64,000 bases of DNA from Penaeicola halotolerans (GTDB lineage: Bacteria; Bacteroidota; Bacteroidia; Cytophagales; Cyclobacteriaceae): positions 620,001-684,000 of the forward strand of contig NZ_JAEAGO010000003.1 of NCBI RefSeq assembly GCF_016464625.1, written 5' to 3'. Numbering within the stretch: the first letter of the stretch is position 1; every line of letters begins with the position of its first letter. The notes under the pieces were generated by a model, which worked only from the letters and a program-made list of their open reading frames with translations, was not told the DNA's origin and did no database searches. Below, in pieces: positions 44,291 through 54,512 of the stretch. The position numbers and the translations under genes are program-made.

Positions 44291-45393
44291 TTAGCTAATC
44301 TCAATATTTCATCTGCTATATCACTTGCTGCATTTGGCTTAGCAAATACCTTGATATTATTGATCAATTGTTCTTGCAGTACTTTGTCATTCACTAAACT
44401 TAATACCTGAGGGATCAAGTCCTCTGAAGCTTTGGCGTCCGCCACCATCAGTGCCGCCTCTTTGCTGACCAAAGCCATGGCATTTTTGGTCTGATGATCT
44501 TCTGCCACATTAGGTGATGGCACAAAGATCGTAGGCTTGGCTACTACACTAATCTCTGAGATCGATAGTGCTCCCGCCCTAGAAATCACCACATCAGCAG
44601 CGGCATAAGCTAGATCCATCTCTTTGATGAATTCAAAAAGATGAATGCCTTTAGCCAACTTTGCTGCCAACTCAGTTCTCAAGTTTTGATAGTAAAACTT
44701 CCCACACTGCCAGAGCACTTGTACTCTAGCTGATGCTAGTGTCTCTACTTGGTTGATCAGCACTTGATTAATCGTGTGAGCTCCTAAGCTACCTCCGATC
44801 ACTAAGATCACAGGCTGATCAGCATTTAAGCCGAAATGAGACAGCGCTTTAGCTTTCTTGTCTGATATATCTAATATGTCTTTGCGAACAGGATTGCCTG
44901 TCCACTTGATCGCTTTCGCTGGAAAGAACTGATCCATCTGATCATAAGCCACACAGATGGCCTTTGCTTTACCTGCCAAAAGTTTATTGGTCAAACCAGC
45001 ATAACTATTTTGCTCCTGAATGACTGTTGGAATTCCTTTTTGCTGTGCCTTGTAGAGCAGTGGTCCACTTGCATATCCACCTACTCCTATGACCACATCT
45101 GGTTTGAAGTTTCTAATCAACTTAGAGGATTTGGTCAAACTCGCGATCACTTTAAAAGGAAAACTAAGGTTATCCCAAGTCAACTTACGCTGCAAACCAC
45201 TGATCCAAAGTCCTTCGATAGGAAACCCTGCCTCAGGTACTTTTTGCATTTCCATTTTCCCTTCAGCACCCACAAATAAGATCTCTGCATCAGGTTGCTT
45301 TTCCCTGATAGCATGCGCAATAGCGATAGCAGGATAGATATGCCCTCCTGTACCTCCACCACTGATCATATATTTGTTTGCGTGCTTTTCCAT
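44287..45393 (-). CDS. murG: UDP-GlcNAc:lipid I N-acetylglucosaminyltransferase MurG
   Basis: 368 residues. The GT-B N-terminal glycine loop SGGGTGGHIYPAIAIA (about 11-26) and VIGVGGYASGP, then VIGGSLGAHTIN and the C-terminal donor site SRAGALSISEI identify MurG. It makes lipid II at the inner face of the membrane. The start lies 4 bp after the ftsW stop. Confidence 0.97.
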   Translation of the reverse strand: MEKHANKYMISGGGTGGHIYPAIAIAHAIREKQPDAEILFVGAEGKMEMQKVPEAGFPIEGLWISGLQRKLTWDNLSFPFKVIASLTKSSKLIRNFKPDVVIGVGGYASGPLLYKAQQKGIPTVIQEQNSYAGLTNKLLAGKAKAICVAYDQMDQFFPAKAIKWTGNPVRKDILDISDKKAKALSHFGLNADQPVILVIGGSLGAHTINQVLINQVETLASARVQVLWQCGKFYYQNLRTELAAKLAKGIHLFEFIKEMDLAYAAADVVISRAGALSISEISVVAKPTIFVPSPNVAEDHQTKNAMALVSKEAALMVADAKASEDLIPQVLSLVNDKVLQEQLINNIKVFAKPNAASDIADEILRLAK

Positions 45394-45397
45394 ATCA

Positions 45398-46558
45398 TCA
45401 AGCAGCCGCAGCTGTCATTTTTCTATTACTTGTTTGTTCACTTTCCAGTGCTTCTTCTTGCTCTCCTCTGCTAATACTCAAGATCGCTCCTAGTGCTATG
45501 CCTGTGAAAAGCAAAGACGTACCTCCCATACTTAATAGTGGAAGTGGCAGTCCAGTGATCGGTCCTAAACCTACGGCTACTCCCATATTGACCATGGCCT
45601 GCAGTACCAGCGCAAAACTGAGTCCCGCAGAGAGCAGTCCTCCGTACGGCCGATTAGAATTAGCTACTGTTCGCATCCCTCGATAGAGTAGCGCTAAGTA
45701 GAGAAATAAGATAAATAGTCCACCTACTAAACCGTACTCTTCTAAGATAATCGCAAAGATGAAATCCGAATACGGATGTGGTAGAAAGTTACGCTGATCA
45801 CTATTTCCAGGGCCTTTGCCTACGACTCCTCCTGTAGCTATCGCGATATATGACTGCTCTGCCTGATAAGGCACCTCTGTCTCCACCCAGAAATTTTCTA
45901 TACGGGAGAAAAAGGTGTTACCACGCTGACCTGCAAAAATCGCTATCGTACCTGCCAATGCACCGATGACGGCCAGCATCATCAAGTTTTTAAATGGTAC
46001 ACGGCCGATAAACATGAGCAACATACAAGTTGCAAACAACAAGATGGCGGTAGACATATTAGCCAATGCAATCAGTCCACAAATAGCTCCACACCAGATT
46101 AGAATCGGCAAAAGTGATTCTTTGAAGCTTTCAATATTCTTCTGACGCTTGGCCAACATTGAAGCCAAAGCAGAAATCAATGCCAACTTAGCCAAATCTG
46201 ACGGCTGAAAGGCTTGATTGATGATCGGAATAGTGAGCCATCTAGAAGCTTCATTTTTATTCACACCATAGAGAAAAGTAAAGAGCAAAAGTGGCACAGA
46301 AACCCAAAGTCCTAATAGCGCAATCTTAGCAAAATACTTGTAATCAATACGGTGCACCACCCACATGACGAATAAGCTCAAGAATACCAACATGGCATGC
46401 TTGATCAGATAGGCTTCTGTATTGCCGCCCATGCGCTTATATGCCAGAGTACCTGTAGCGCTATACACTACTAAGATGCTGATCACCGAGAGAGTAAATA
46501 CAATCCCCCAAATGACCGAGTCTCCTTTTAAATTATTTGTTGCCCAAGCCTTTATCAT
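45398..46558 (-). CDS. ftsW: Lipid II polymerase FtsW (SEDS family)
   Basis: 386 residues with about ten membrane helices. SEDS landmarks are QPSDLAKLALI (in place of QPSELAK), the loop after helix 7 and PITGLPLPLLSMGGTSLL near the C-terminus. Together with the PBP encoded in the same operon it polymerises septal peptidoglycan. It sits between murD (3 bp) and murG (4 bp). Confidence 0.95.
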   Translation of the reverse strand: MIKAWATNNLKGDSVIWGIVFTLSVISILVVYSATGTLAYKRMGGNTEAYLIKHAMLVFLSLFVMWVVHRIDYKYFAKIALLGLWVSVPLLLFTFLYGVNKNEASRWLTIPIINQAFQPSDLAKLALISALASMLAKRQKNIESFKESLLPILIWCGAICGLIALANMSTAILLFATCMLLMFIGRVPFKNLMMLAVIGALAGTIAIFAGQRGNTFFSRIENFWVETEVPYQAEQSYIAIATGGVVGKGPGNSDQRNFLPHPYSDFIFAIILEEYGLVGGLFILFLYLALLYRGMRTVANSNRPYGGLLSAGLSFALVLQAMVNMGVAVGLGPITGLPLPLLSMGGTSLLFTGIALGAILSISRGEQEEALESEQTSNRKMTAAAA

Positions 46559-46561
46559 AAT

Positions 46562-47914
46562 TTAGCTTTTAGCTTCTTTTATTTTGTTCAAGACCGCATT
46601 TCTAAACTGTGCTCCACGATCTTCATAATTCTTAAATAAATCAAAACTTGAACAGGCTGGAGAGAGTAAGACAACATCTCCCGCAGTCGCCCAAGAAACC
46701 GATGTCTCGATGACTTCTTCTACACTTTGCGTCTCATGAAACTTCTCTACCACGTCTGCATATGCCGCCTTGATTTTGCTATTATCAACTCCCAGACAGA
46801 TGATTCCCTTAACATACTGCTTGACGATTGGCATGAGTGTCTCATAGTCATTTCCTTTATCAATACCCCCAAGCACCCATATCATTGGCTGTTTAAAGCT
46901 ATCAAGTGCATAAAATGCAGCATCTACATTGGTCGCCTTGGAATCATTAAAAAAGCTCACGCCATTCAGCTCACCTACTAGCTCTAACCTATGTGGTGCA
47001 TTTTTAAATGTCATCAGAGAGGGTAAAATTTGCTCTCTACTTAGTCCAGCACTTGTTGCTGCTAGTACTGCGTGCATGGTATTGAGCATATTATGCTTTC
47101 CTCTTAGAGCAACGTCCGAAGCGTCTATTTCAAAATGTTTGTCTTCAAAGCTGAAGTACATGATCTCTCCATCAAACCAAGCACCTTGAGCTACTTTTTG
47201 GCTAACGGACACTTGGTACTTACTAACCTTTGGTTTGCGCTCATCAAGTCCTTTCCAGATATATTGATCATCTAGGTAGTAGATAAAATGATCCTCTGGC
47301 TGCATATTATTGACTAAATTGAGCTTGGCTTGGATGTAATTTTCCAACCTATACTCATACCTATCCAAATGATCTGGAGTGATATTAGTAATCATCCCGA
47401 TAAATGGTCTAAAAGCCTTCATACCATCTATCTGAAAGCTACTCACCTCTAATACCCACCAAGCATGATCTCCAGTGACTAACTGAGCAGCCATACTTTT
47501 ACCAACATTCCCCCCGAGTGCTACATCATATCCAGCTTCTTTGAGCAAGTGATAAGTCAGCAGCGTGGTAGTCGTTTTTCCATTGGTTCCAGTGATCGCG
47601 ATTACTTTTCCTTTAGTATATCTGAAAGCAAACTCTAATTCATCGATGACTAAGATGCCTTTTTGCTTCAAAGCAATCACTATCTCAGCTTTATCAGGAA
47701 TCCCTGGACTTTTGATTACCTCATCTGCATTTAAGATTTTGTCAGCAGTATGCTGAAGCTCTTCATATGAGATGTTAGCCTGATCAAGTTGTACCTTTCT
47801 CCCTTCCGCTATGCTTCCAGCATCAGACACAAAGACGTCATATCCCTTTGCCTTAGCTAGCAAAGCGGCTCCAACTCCACTCTCTCCACCTCCGAGTATG
47901 ACCAGTCTTTTCAT
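46562..47914 (-). CDS. murD: UDP-N-acetylmuramoyl-L-alanine--D-glutamate ligase
   Basis: 450 residues. N-terminal VILGGGESGVGAALLAK, ATP loop ITGTNGKTTTT (about 108-118), EVSSFQ and the FNDSKATN (DSKATN) motif of MurD, and LSPACSSFDLF near the C-terminus that binds the substrate. It adds D-glutamate in the cytoplasm. Between mraY (6 bp) and ftsW. Confidence 0.97.
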   Translation of the reverse strand: MKRLVILGGGESGVGAALLAKAKGYDVFVSDAGSIAEGRKVQLDQANISYEELQHTADKILNADEVIKSPGIPDKAEIVIALKQKGILVIDELEFAFRYTKGKVIAITGTNGKTTTTLLTYHLLKEAGYDVALGGNVGKSMAAQLVTGDHAWWVLEVSSFQIDGMKAFRPFIGMITNITPDHLDRYEYRLENYIQAKLNLVNNMQPEDHFIYYLDDQYIWKGLDERKPKVSKYQVSVSQKVAQGAWFDGEIMYFSFEDKHFEIDASDVALRGKHNMLNTMHAVLAATSAGLSREQILPSLMTFKNAPHRLELVGELNGVSFFNDSKATNVDAAFYALDSFKQPMIWVLGGIDKGNDYETLMPIVKQYVKGIICLGVDNSKIKAAYADVVEKFHETQSVEEVIETSVSWATAGDVVLLSPACSSFDLFKNYEDRGAQFRNAVLNKIKEAKS

Positions 47915-47920
47915 TTTTCC

Positions 47921-49132
47921 TTATCTCAATTTTAGTGTTGCCAATGTCAAAATCGCTAATAAGATCCCTAGAATCCAGAATCTAGTGACGATCTTAGGCT
48001 CTGCCATGCCTGATTTCTGATAGTGATGGTGTAGCGGGGACATCTTAAATATCCTTCTACCTTCACCGTATTTTTTCTTGGTGTATTTGAAATAGCTTAC
48101 TTGCAATATCACGGATAGATTTTCGATCAAAAAGATCCCGCAGAGCACTGGGATAAGCAGTTCTTTGCGCAAGACAAGTGACAACACTGCTATACTTCCT
48201 CCTAAAGAAAGACTTCCAGTATCTCCCATAAAAACTTGAGCTGGGTAAGCATTGTACCACAAAAATCCAACACAAGCGCCTACAAAAGCCGAGCAAAAGA
48301 TCACGAGCTCTCCAGAGTTAGGGATGAACATCACATTGAGGTATTGAGAGAAAATGGCATTACCACTGATGTAGGCAAAAATGGCAATTGTTAAACCTAT
48401 GATAGCGGATGTTCCCGCAGCCAAACCATCTATCCCATCAGTGATATTAGCCCCATTAGATACTGCTGTGATGATGAAAGTCACCAAAAGTACATAGAGG
48501 ATTGGTGTCATACTATCGCCCAAAAAGCCCAAGACTTCTTCATAGTTGAGTTCATTGTTTTTCATAAAAGGAATGGTCGTCTTAGCGCTTTTCACATCCT
48601 TAAATGCTGGAGTCTCCACCACGCCTTCTTCTATAGAGACACTTGTCTGAAACTCTCTCACTACAACATCTTCATGATAATAAAGCGTCAGCCCTACGAT
48701 CACTCCGATGGCTACTTGACCTACGATCTTGAATCTACCAGCAAGCCCCTCTTTGTTCTTTTTAAATACCTTGATATAGTCATCCAAGAACCCGATCGCT
48801 CCAAGACCTACTGTAGTGATAATCAAAAGGATGATATAAATATTGAATACTTGAGCAAAGAGCAGCGTAGGAAAAATAATCGCTGCAATGATGATCAAGC
48901 CACCCATCGTAGGTGTTCCTTTTTTCTCCATTTGACCCTCTAATCCAAGGTCTCTGATGCTTTCTCCTACTTGTTTTCTTTGAAGTAGACTAATGAGATA
49001 TTTACCAAAAGTGATAGTAATGAGCAAAGACACCACTGCCGCCATACCTGCTCTAAAGGATATGTACCTAAAGACCCCTGCCCCTGGGAAGTTTACTGCT
49101 TGGTCTAAATAGTCAAAAAGGTAGTATAACAT
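47921..49132 (-). CDS. mraY: Phospho-N-acetylmuramoyl-pentapeptide-transferase MraY
   Basis: 403 residues with about ten membrane helices. [40 protein letters not shown] and MSPLHHHYQ are the canonical MraY motifs, including the catalytic Asp and His triplet. It transfers phospho-MurNAc-pentapeptide to undecaprenyl phosphate, making lipid I. A 29-bp gap separates it from murE, one of the longer gaps of the operon. Confidence 0.97.
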   Translation of the reverse strand: MLYYLFDYLDQAVNFPGAGVFRYISFRAGMAAVVSLLITITFGKYLISLLQRKQVGESIRDLGLEGQMEKKGTPTMGGLIIIAAIIFPTLLFAQVFNIYIILLIITTVGLGAIGFLDDYIKVFKKNKEGLAGRFKIVGQVAIGVIVGLTLYYHEDVVVREFQTSVSIEEGVVETPAFKDVKSAKTTIPFMKNNELNYEEVLGFLGDSMTPILYVLLVTFIITAVSNGANITDGIDGLAAGTSAIIGLTIAIFAYISGNAIFSQYLNVMFIPNSGELVIFCSAFVGACVGFLWYNAYPAQVFMGDTGSLSLGGSIAVLSLVLRKELLIPVLCGIFLIENLSVILQVSYFKYTKKKYGEGRRIFKMSPLHHHYQKSGMAEPKIVTRFWILGILLAILTLATLKLR

Positions 49133-49161
49133 TTGTCTTGGTGGTTTTAGCTCTTTTTATC

Positions 49162-50625
49162 TTATGAATGAATCATTTTTAGAAATTCACTCGCTACTTC
49201 TTTATCATCAAAGTGGTGTTTGACTCCTTTGATCTCCTGATAGTCTTCATGTCCTTTGCCTGCTATCAAGATGATATCTCCAGGTGCTGCCATGACACAG
49301 GCAGTCTTGATCGCTTCCCTCCGATCTACTATAGAGAGCGCTTTTCTCATCTGTGATATGGGGATGCCCTGCTGCATCTCCTGAATGATCATAGCAGGAT
49401 CTTCATCCCTTGGATTGTCCGAAGTCAAGATCACTTGATCGCTCAGTTTAGCGGCTATCTCGGCCATGACTGGTCGCTTTGTAGTATCTCTATTACCTCC
49501 ACAGCCCACCACAGTGATCACTTTTTCATTACCAGCTCTGACACCTTGTATCGTTTTGAGCACATTTTCAAGTGCATCTGGTGTATGCGCATAGTCAATG
49601 ATTGCAGTGATTTTATTAGCCGTCTGGATTTGTTCAAATCTTCCTTTGGCTCCTGCTAGACTTGAAAGCTGCATCAATACTTCCTCCTCTGACTCCTCTA
49701 GGAGTACTGCAGTACCTAAAACTGCCAATAGATTATAAGCATTGAAATCTCCAATGAGCTTAAACCAAACTTGCCTGTTATTAATATCTAGCTCCAACCC
49801 TTGAAGTGTATTGGATAATATCTTCCCTTTGAAGTCCGCCAGACCTTTCAGACCATAAGTATACTTTGCTGCTTTGGTATTTTGAAGCATGACCATACCT
49901 CTCTTATCATCGACATTGGTCAGTGCAAAAGCAGCACTTGGCAGTTGATCAAAAAGCATCTTTTTGGCTTTGATATACTCATCGAAGGTCTTATGATAGT
50001 CTAAGTGATCATGTGATATATTACTAAATATCGCTCCTGCAAACTGCAATCCTGCTATACGCTGCTGTACTATGGCATGTGAACTAGCCTCCATGAAGCA
50101 ATGCGTACAGCCAGCTTTGACCATCTGTGCTAAGAGTGCATTGAGCTGGATGGCATCAGGTGTAGTATGCGTAGCTGGAATTACTTTTCCTGCGATCTCA
50201 TTTTGAACTGTAGAAAGTAGGCCAGAGGTGTAACCCATGGCCCCAAAAAGTTGATAAAGTAGTGTAGCAATAGTGGTTTTTCCGTTGGTACCTGTCACAG
50301 CTACTAGCTTGAGTTTAGCAGAAGGATTTCCATAGAAATTGGCTCCTAGAATACCCAATGCTTTAGCTGCATCAGCTACTTGTATGTAAGTGATATCACT
50401 TTTTAGTACTTGTGGCAATTCCTCACAAACGACCGCCTGAGCACCTTTTTCGATAGCCATGTCTATGAAGTCATGACCATCTACATGTGTACCTCTAGTG
50501 GCTACGAAAAGACTACCCTCAGTGACTTTGCGAGAATCAAATACAATCTCACTGATAGACACCTCCATGTCACCACTAGTAGCTAGCAGTGATATTTTGT
50601 ACAATATGTCTTTTAATATGATCAT
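49162..50625 (-). CDS. murE: UDP-MurNAc-tripeptide synthetase MurE (meso-DAP type)
   Basis: 487 residues. ATP loop TGTNGKTTIAT (about 108-118), ATHTTPDA, YAHTPDAL and TSDNPRDEDP are present. The DNPR motif is the signature of enzymes that add meso-diaminopimelate rather than lysine, so the cell wall is inferred to be of the mDAP type. The start codon overlaps the stop of the PBP gene by one base. No murF follows in the cluster, which is common in this phylum. Confidence 0.97.
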   Translation of the reverse strand: MIILKDILYKISLLATSGDMEVSISEIVFDSRKVTEGSLFVATRGTHVDGHDFIDMAIEKGAQAVVCEELPQVLKSDITYIQVADAAKALGILGANFYGNPSAKLKLVAVTGTNGKTTIATLLYQLFGAMGYTSGLLSTVQNEIAGKVIPATHTTPDAIQLNALLAQMVKAGCTHCFMEASSHAIVQQRIAGLQFAGAIFSNISHDHLDYHKTFDEYIKAKKMLFDQLPSAAFALTNVDDKRGMVMLQNTKAAKYTYGLKGLADFKGKILSNTLQGLELDINNRQVWFKLIGDFNAYNLLAVLGTAVLLEESEEEVLMQLSSLAGAKGRFEQIQTANKITAIIDYAHTPDALENVLKTIQGVRAGNEKVITVVGCGGNRDTTKRPVMAEIAAKLSDQVILTSDNPRDEDPAMIIQEMQQGIPISQMRKALSIVDRREAIKTACVMAAPGDIILIAGKGHEDYQEIKGVKHHFDDKEVASEFLKMIHS

Positions 50626-52730
50626 TAGTTGAGTGTCAGGTATACGTTTGTTCCTTTTTGAATTTTAGCACCATAGGCAAGCGACTGGCTTTTGACCCTT
50701 CCTTTTCCTTGATGATGCACGGTGATGCCTTTATTTTCTAAGACATAGAGCGCGTCTCTAAGTGTCATCCCTAGCACATCAGGCATGATGGGAGATTCTA
50801 CTTGATTAGCTTTCCATTCTATGGCATTATTGACTACCCTAGATTTTACCCAAGGCTCAGCACCATTGTAGTGATTTGAAATACCCAACAGATTGCAGAT
50901 CATATTTAAGTCTTCAAAATGACCTGCTTGGATCACTGGAAACTCTGTAGGGTCTGGTTTATAATCATTTTTGGTGAAATAAATCTCGTTGAGATTCAAA
51001 TCCTGTGAGTAGATTTTATCTGCAATTTCTTTGAAAACTGGTGCAGATACATCAGAACCATATACAGCCCAGCCTTTTGGACTGTCTATCACGACTATAG
51101 CACTATACTTAGGATTCTCTGCTGGAAAGTATCCTGCAAATGAAGTATAATACTTTTGCACATACCTCCCGTTTTCAAGCTTTCGAGCAGTGCCAGTTTT
51201 TCCAGCTATTTTGTAGTTAGCATTTCTTACATTTTTAGCCGTACCGTTTTCTACCACACCTTCAAGCAGTGTTTTTACTTTGTCGAGTGTTTCAGTTGAA
51301 GCTATCTTAGGGTTGAGGACTTCCGTATCAAATGTCTCGATTACTTTTTGAGCCTTACTAATTTGCTTGACGATGATCGGCTTAACCATTTTTCCCTCAT
51401 TTGCTATAGCATTGTAAAGGGTAAGCGTCTGAAGTGGTGTCATTTGAACCTCGTAGCCTATAGACATCCAAGGCAAGGTAGTTCCATACCAGTTTTTAGC
51501 TCCTGGGGTTTTTACATAAGGCTTTCCTTCACCAGTCAACTGGAAATTAAGTGGCTCACCCATTTTCATCTTGTGGATGTAGTCTACATATTTCTGAGGT
51601 TTTGCTCCGAAATTTTCATCTACTAGGCGAGAAATCGCTACGTTAGAAGATAGCTCAAAAGCCTCTTTAACAGTAATTTTACCATATCCACCTTCTTTAG
51701 AATCTCGCATGATTCTGTCGTAAAATCTGTAGTTACCATCCCCAGTGTCGATCGTATCTGAAAGAGAGATGCTTGTCTCCTCTAGCAGAGCTATCATAGA
51801 AAGCAGCTTGAAAGTAGATCCTGGCTCAGTCAGTCCTTGCTGTCCTACTGCATAATTATAGTTTTCATAATAGTCATTCGTATCTCCTCTTCTGCTTAGG
51901 TTAGACATGGCTTTGATATGACCAGTTGCCACTTCCATGACTACTACCGTACCATAGGCCGCATTGGTCCTTTGGAGAGTTTTGAGGAGAGCTGACTCTG
52001 CTACGTCTTGAATATTGATATCAATCGTAGTCTCTATGTCAAATCCATCTTCTGGTCTGATATCAGAAGCATCTTGTACAGGCTTCCATGCTCCACCAGC
52101 TATCTTTTGAAAGAGTGCTTCACCATTTTTACCAGAAAGTATATCATTGAAGCTATATTCTAGACCAGCCCCATAGTTGTCTGCATTGAGATAGCCAACT
52201 GTACGAGAAGCAAGTGCTTTAAATGGCTTGTAGCGTACATCCACTTTTTCGAAGATCACTCCACCACCCATTCTACCTTCTCTGAAGATAGGCCAATCTT
52301 GCATTTTCTTCTTCTCTTGATAGTCTATACGCTCATTATTCAAGACTACATAACGTTTTTTAGCTATTCTAGCATCATTGATTTTACGCTTGTAGTAGGT
52401 AGCAGGTCTATCATTGAAATGTCTGGATAATAACATGGCTAATGAATCTATCCCCGCCTTGTAGACATCACTTTTAGCAATGGTAGGATCGAGCGCTATT
52501 TTATAAAAAGGCAACGAAGTAGCTAAGAGACTTTTGTCTCCAGCATAGATATTTCCTCTGGTCGCTTTGACAGTGCGGTACTGCATACCTATATCTTCTG
52601 CGCGCTGCTTCCAGCGATCACCCTCTACGAATTGTATATGGCCAATCTTCCACACGATCAAGCATCCTCCTAGCACTACTGCTAGGAAAGCCAGCCTCAC
52701 TCTGATCAATATGGATCTTTTTATATTCAT
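50625..52730 (-). CDS. ftsI: Septal penicillin-binding protein (FtsI/PBP3, with PASTA domain)
   Basis: 701 residues. One N-terminal membrane helix (about 10-27), a PBP dimerisation domain (about 50-230), and the transpeptidase domain with SxxK as STFK, SxN as SSN (LSSNVAIS) and KTG as GKTGTA. A C-terminal PASTA domain (about 635-700, starting PDVLGMTLRDAL) may sense peptidoglycan. It cross-links septal wall with FtsW. Follows ftsL directly. Confidence 0.96.
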   Translation of the reverse strand: MNIKRSILIRVRLAFLAVVLGGCLIVWKIGHIQFVEGDRWKQRAEDIGMQYRTVKATRGNIYAGDKSLLATSLPFYKIALDPTIAKSDVYKAGIDSLAMLLSRHFNDRPATYYKRKINDARIAKKRYVVLNNERIDYQEKKKMQDWPIFREGRMGGGVIFEKVDVRYKPFKALASRTVGYLNADNYGAGLEYSFNDILSGKNGEALFQKIAGGAWKPVQDASDIRPEDGFDIETTIDINIQDVAESALLKTLQRTNAAYGTVVVMEVATGHIKAMSNLSRRGDTNDYYENYNYAVGQQGLTEPGSTFKLLSMIALLEETSISLSDTIDTGDGNYRFYDRIMRDSKEGGYGKITVKEAFELSSNVAISRLVDENFGAKPQKYVDYIHKMKMGEPLNFQLTGEGKPYVKTPGAKNWYGTTLPWMSIGYEVQMTPLQTLTLYNAIANEGKMVKPIIVKQISKAQKVIETFDTEVLNPKIASTETLDKVKTLLEGVVENGTAKNVRNANYKIAGKTGTARKLENGRYVQKYYTSFAGYFPAENPKYSAIVVIDSPKGWAVYGSDVSAPVFKEIADKIYSQDLNLNEIYFTKNDYKPDPTEFPVIQAGHFEDLNMICNLLGISNHYNGAEPWVKSRVVNNAIEWKANQVESPIMPDVLGMTLRDALYVLENKGITVHHQGKGRVKSQSLAYGAKIQKGTNVYLTLN

Positions 52731-53105
52731 TTAGTCTTCTACCAGTATTTTGAATGGTGGTTCGTCATTTTCTACGATGCCCAAGTTTCTTACCTTTTTG
52801 GACACCTCTGATTGTTTACTGCTATACATGTACTCTGCCTCAAGTGTCGTGACATCAGCTCTGAGATCTTCTACCTCTTGCTGAAGTCTCTCTATATTTC
52901 GGACGGTTTTATCCGCCTGATGATTGCTCCAGATATAGATCAGCACCAGTAGGGCTGCAAACAAAAATGGAGGAACTAGTTTGACCGGTACACCTTGTCC
53001 GAATAAGCCCTCCATCTTCAACTTGCTTTCTATCAAGCTAAAGATGCTTTTGCCTCTTGACTGAGGCTGCTTTATTTTCGGAGCTTTTGGAGTATTACTT
53101 GCCAT
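52731..53105 (-). CDS. ftsL: FtsL-like cell division protein
   Basis: 124 residues: a basic N-terminal cytoplasmic part (about 1-45), one membrane helix (about 46-61, FLFAALLVLIYIW) and a periplasmic coiled coil rich in Leu and Glu (NIERLQQEVEDLRADVTTLEAE split by heptads). This topology and its place between rsmH and ftsI identify FtsL, whose sequence is poorly conserved. It overlaps rsmH by 11 bp and abuts ftsI. Confidence 0.87.
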   Translation of the reverse strand: MASNTPKAPKIKQPQSRGKSIFSLIESKLKMEGLFGQGVPVKLVPPFLFAALLVLIYIWSNHQADKTVRNIERLQQEVEDLRADVTTLEAEYMYSSKQSEVSKKVRNLGIVENDEPPFKILVED

Positions 53106-54015
53106 AGTTTTCTACTTTTTCTGCTATCCTAAGTTTTGCACTTCTTGCTCTCGAGTTTTGCGCTAGTTCATCTGCACTTGCTAGGACTGGTTTCCTCGTG
53201 ATCGCATTGAAGGGCTTCAGCTGATTACCATAAAAATCCTTCTCAACCTCTCCGAAGACTTTACCTTTGTTGATAAAATTCTTCACCATCCTATCTTCTA
53301 GCGAGTGGTATGACATCACTACGAGTCTCCCTCCTGGCTTGAGCACTTCTATAGATTGGGACAGCATCTCTTCAAGCGCACCCATCTCATCATTGACTTC
53401 GATACGTATTGCTTGGAAGACCTGAGCGAAATACTTGTTTTCTTTACCTCTTGGTGCAAACTTCTGAAGCACCGCCTTAAAATCCGCAATCGTCTCTATC
53501 GGTTTATTGACTCTAGCCGAGCAAATGGCTGCAGCGAGTGTCTTAGCATTTTTCACTTCTCCGTAGATACCAAGTATCTTGTGCAACTCAGATTCACTAT
53601 ATGAAGCAATGACTTCCTGAGCTGACTTGCCTGCTTGCCTATCCATACGCATATCTAGTGCAGCATCAAATCTAGTAGAGAATCCTCTAGACGCTTCGTC
53701 TATTTGATGAGAAGAAATCCCAAGATCTGCTAAGATTCCATCCACTTCCTTAACGCCATAAAAGCGCAAATAACGCTTCAAATCACGAAAATTAGCCTGT
53801 ACAAAGGTAAACTGCTTATGATCAGGCGCATTAGCTAGCGCATCTTCATCTTGGTCAAACCCAAATAACCTCCCTGTAGTCAACTTTTCTAAAATAGCGC
53901 GAGAATGACCTCCTCCACCAAAAGTAACATCTACATAAATGCCATCAGGCTTGATATCCAAGCCCTCGATGCATTCACGTAGCATGACCGGTATGTGATA
54001 AGCGGTTGTCATCAT
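53095..54015 (-). CDS. rsmH: 16S rRNA (cytosine-1402-N4)-methyltransferase
   Basis: 306 residues. SAM-binding DVTFGGGGHSRAIL (about 29-42), FDQDEDAL, the ILADLGISSHQID motif and RLVVMSYHSLEDRMVK are diagnostic of RsmH (MraW). It methylates C1402 in the ribosomal P site. Second gene of the dcw operon, overlapping mraZ by 4 bp. Confidence 0.97.
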   Translation of the reverse strand: MMTTAYHIPVMLRECIEGLDIKPDGIYVDVTFGGGGHSRAILEKLTTGRLFGFDQDEDALANAPDHKQFTFVQANFRDLKRYLRFYGVKEVDGILADLGISSHQIDEASRGFSTRFDAALDMRMDRQAGKSAQEVIASYSESELHKILGIYGEVKNAKTLAAAICSARVNKPIETIADFKAVLQKFAPRGKENKYFAQVFQAIRIEVNDEMGALEEMLSQSIEVLKPGGRLVVMSYHSLEDRMVKNFINKGKVFGEVEKDFYGNQLKPFNAITRKPVLASADELAQNSRARSAKLRIAEKVENYGK

Positions 54016-54458
54016 TCTTCACTTAATATTTTTTCAGCCATCTTAGAGAAAGCTGATTGATCTTTGATCAAATACTCTTCGTACAAGTCTGGCGACCAGA
54101 TCTCTACCCTGTTTCCCATACCCACTACGATCGCTTCTTTATCCAGCTGTGCATATTTCATCATCAGCTTAGGGATGAGAAATCTCCCCATATTGTCCAA
54201 CTCTACTTCTGTATTTCCTCTGAAGAAGTTTCGCTGAAAGTTTCTATACTCCTCATTAAACTCGCTCAGACCTGCTACTTTCGCATAGATCTTTTTGTAC
54301 TCAACCATCGGGTAGAGCACCAAGCATGGCTCAAATCCTCTGCGCAATACAAGCTCCGTCCCAGAAGTCTCTGGTAGACTCGCCTTGATCTTAGCTGGTA
54401 GCACCAGCCTTCCCTTGGCATCTAGCTTACATTCGTATTCGCTTGTGAAAAAAGCCAT
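54012..54458 (-). CDS. mraZ: Transcriptional regulator MraZ
   Basis: 148 residues with two swapped-hairpin AbrB-like domains, each with the DxxxR motif: DAKGRLVLP (about 14-22) and DNMGRFLIP (about 90-98). MraZ forms ring oligomers that bind repeated boxes upstream of its own gene and control the dcw operon. Such boxes are present here at 54507-54540. First gene of the division and cell wall operon. Confidence 0.96.
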   Translation of the reverse strand: MAFFTSEYECKLDAKGRLVLPAKIKASLPETSGTELVLRRGFEPCLVLYPMVEYKKIYAKVAGLSEFNEEYRNFQRNFFRGNTEVELDNMGRFLIPKLMMKYAQLDKEAIVVGMGNRVEIWSPDLYEEYLIKDQSAFSKMAEKILSEE

Positions 54459-54486
54459 TTCGTTTTATGTATAATTTCTTGACTTA

Positions 54487-54512
54487 CAAAAATAGTAAAA
54501 GAGGCTTCACAA
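54487..54512 (-). promoter_or_regulatory. Candidate promoter of the dcw operon
   Basis: Minus-strand TATTTTTG at 54494-54487 with TTG at 54512-54510 (15-nt spacer, shorter than typical). It overlaps the first MraZ box. Confidence 0.55.
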
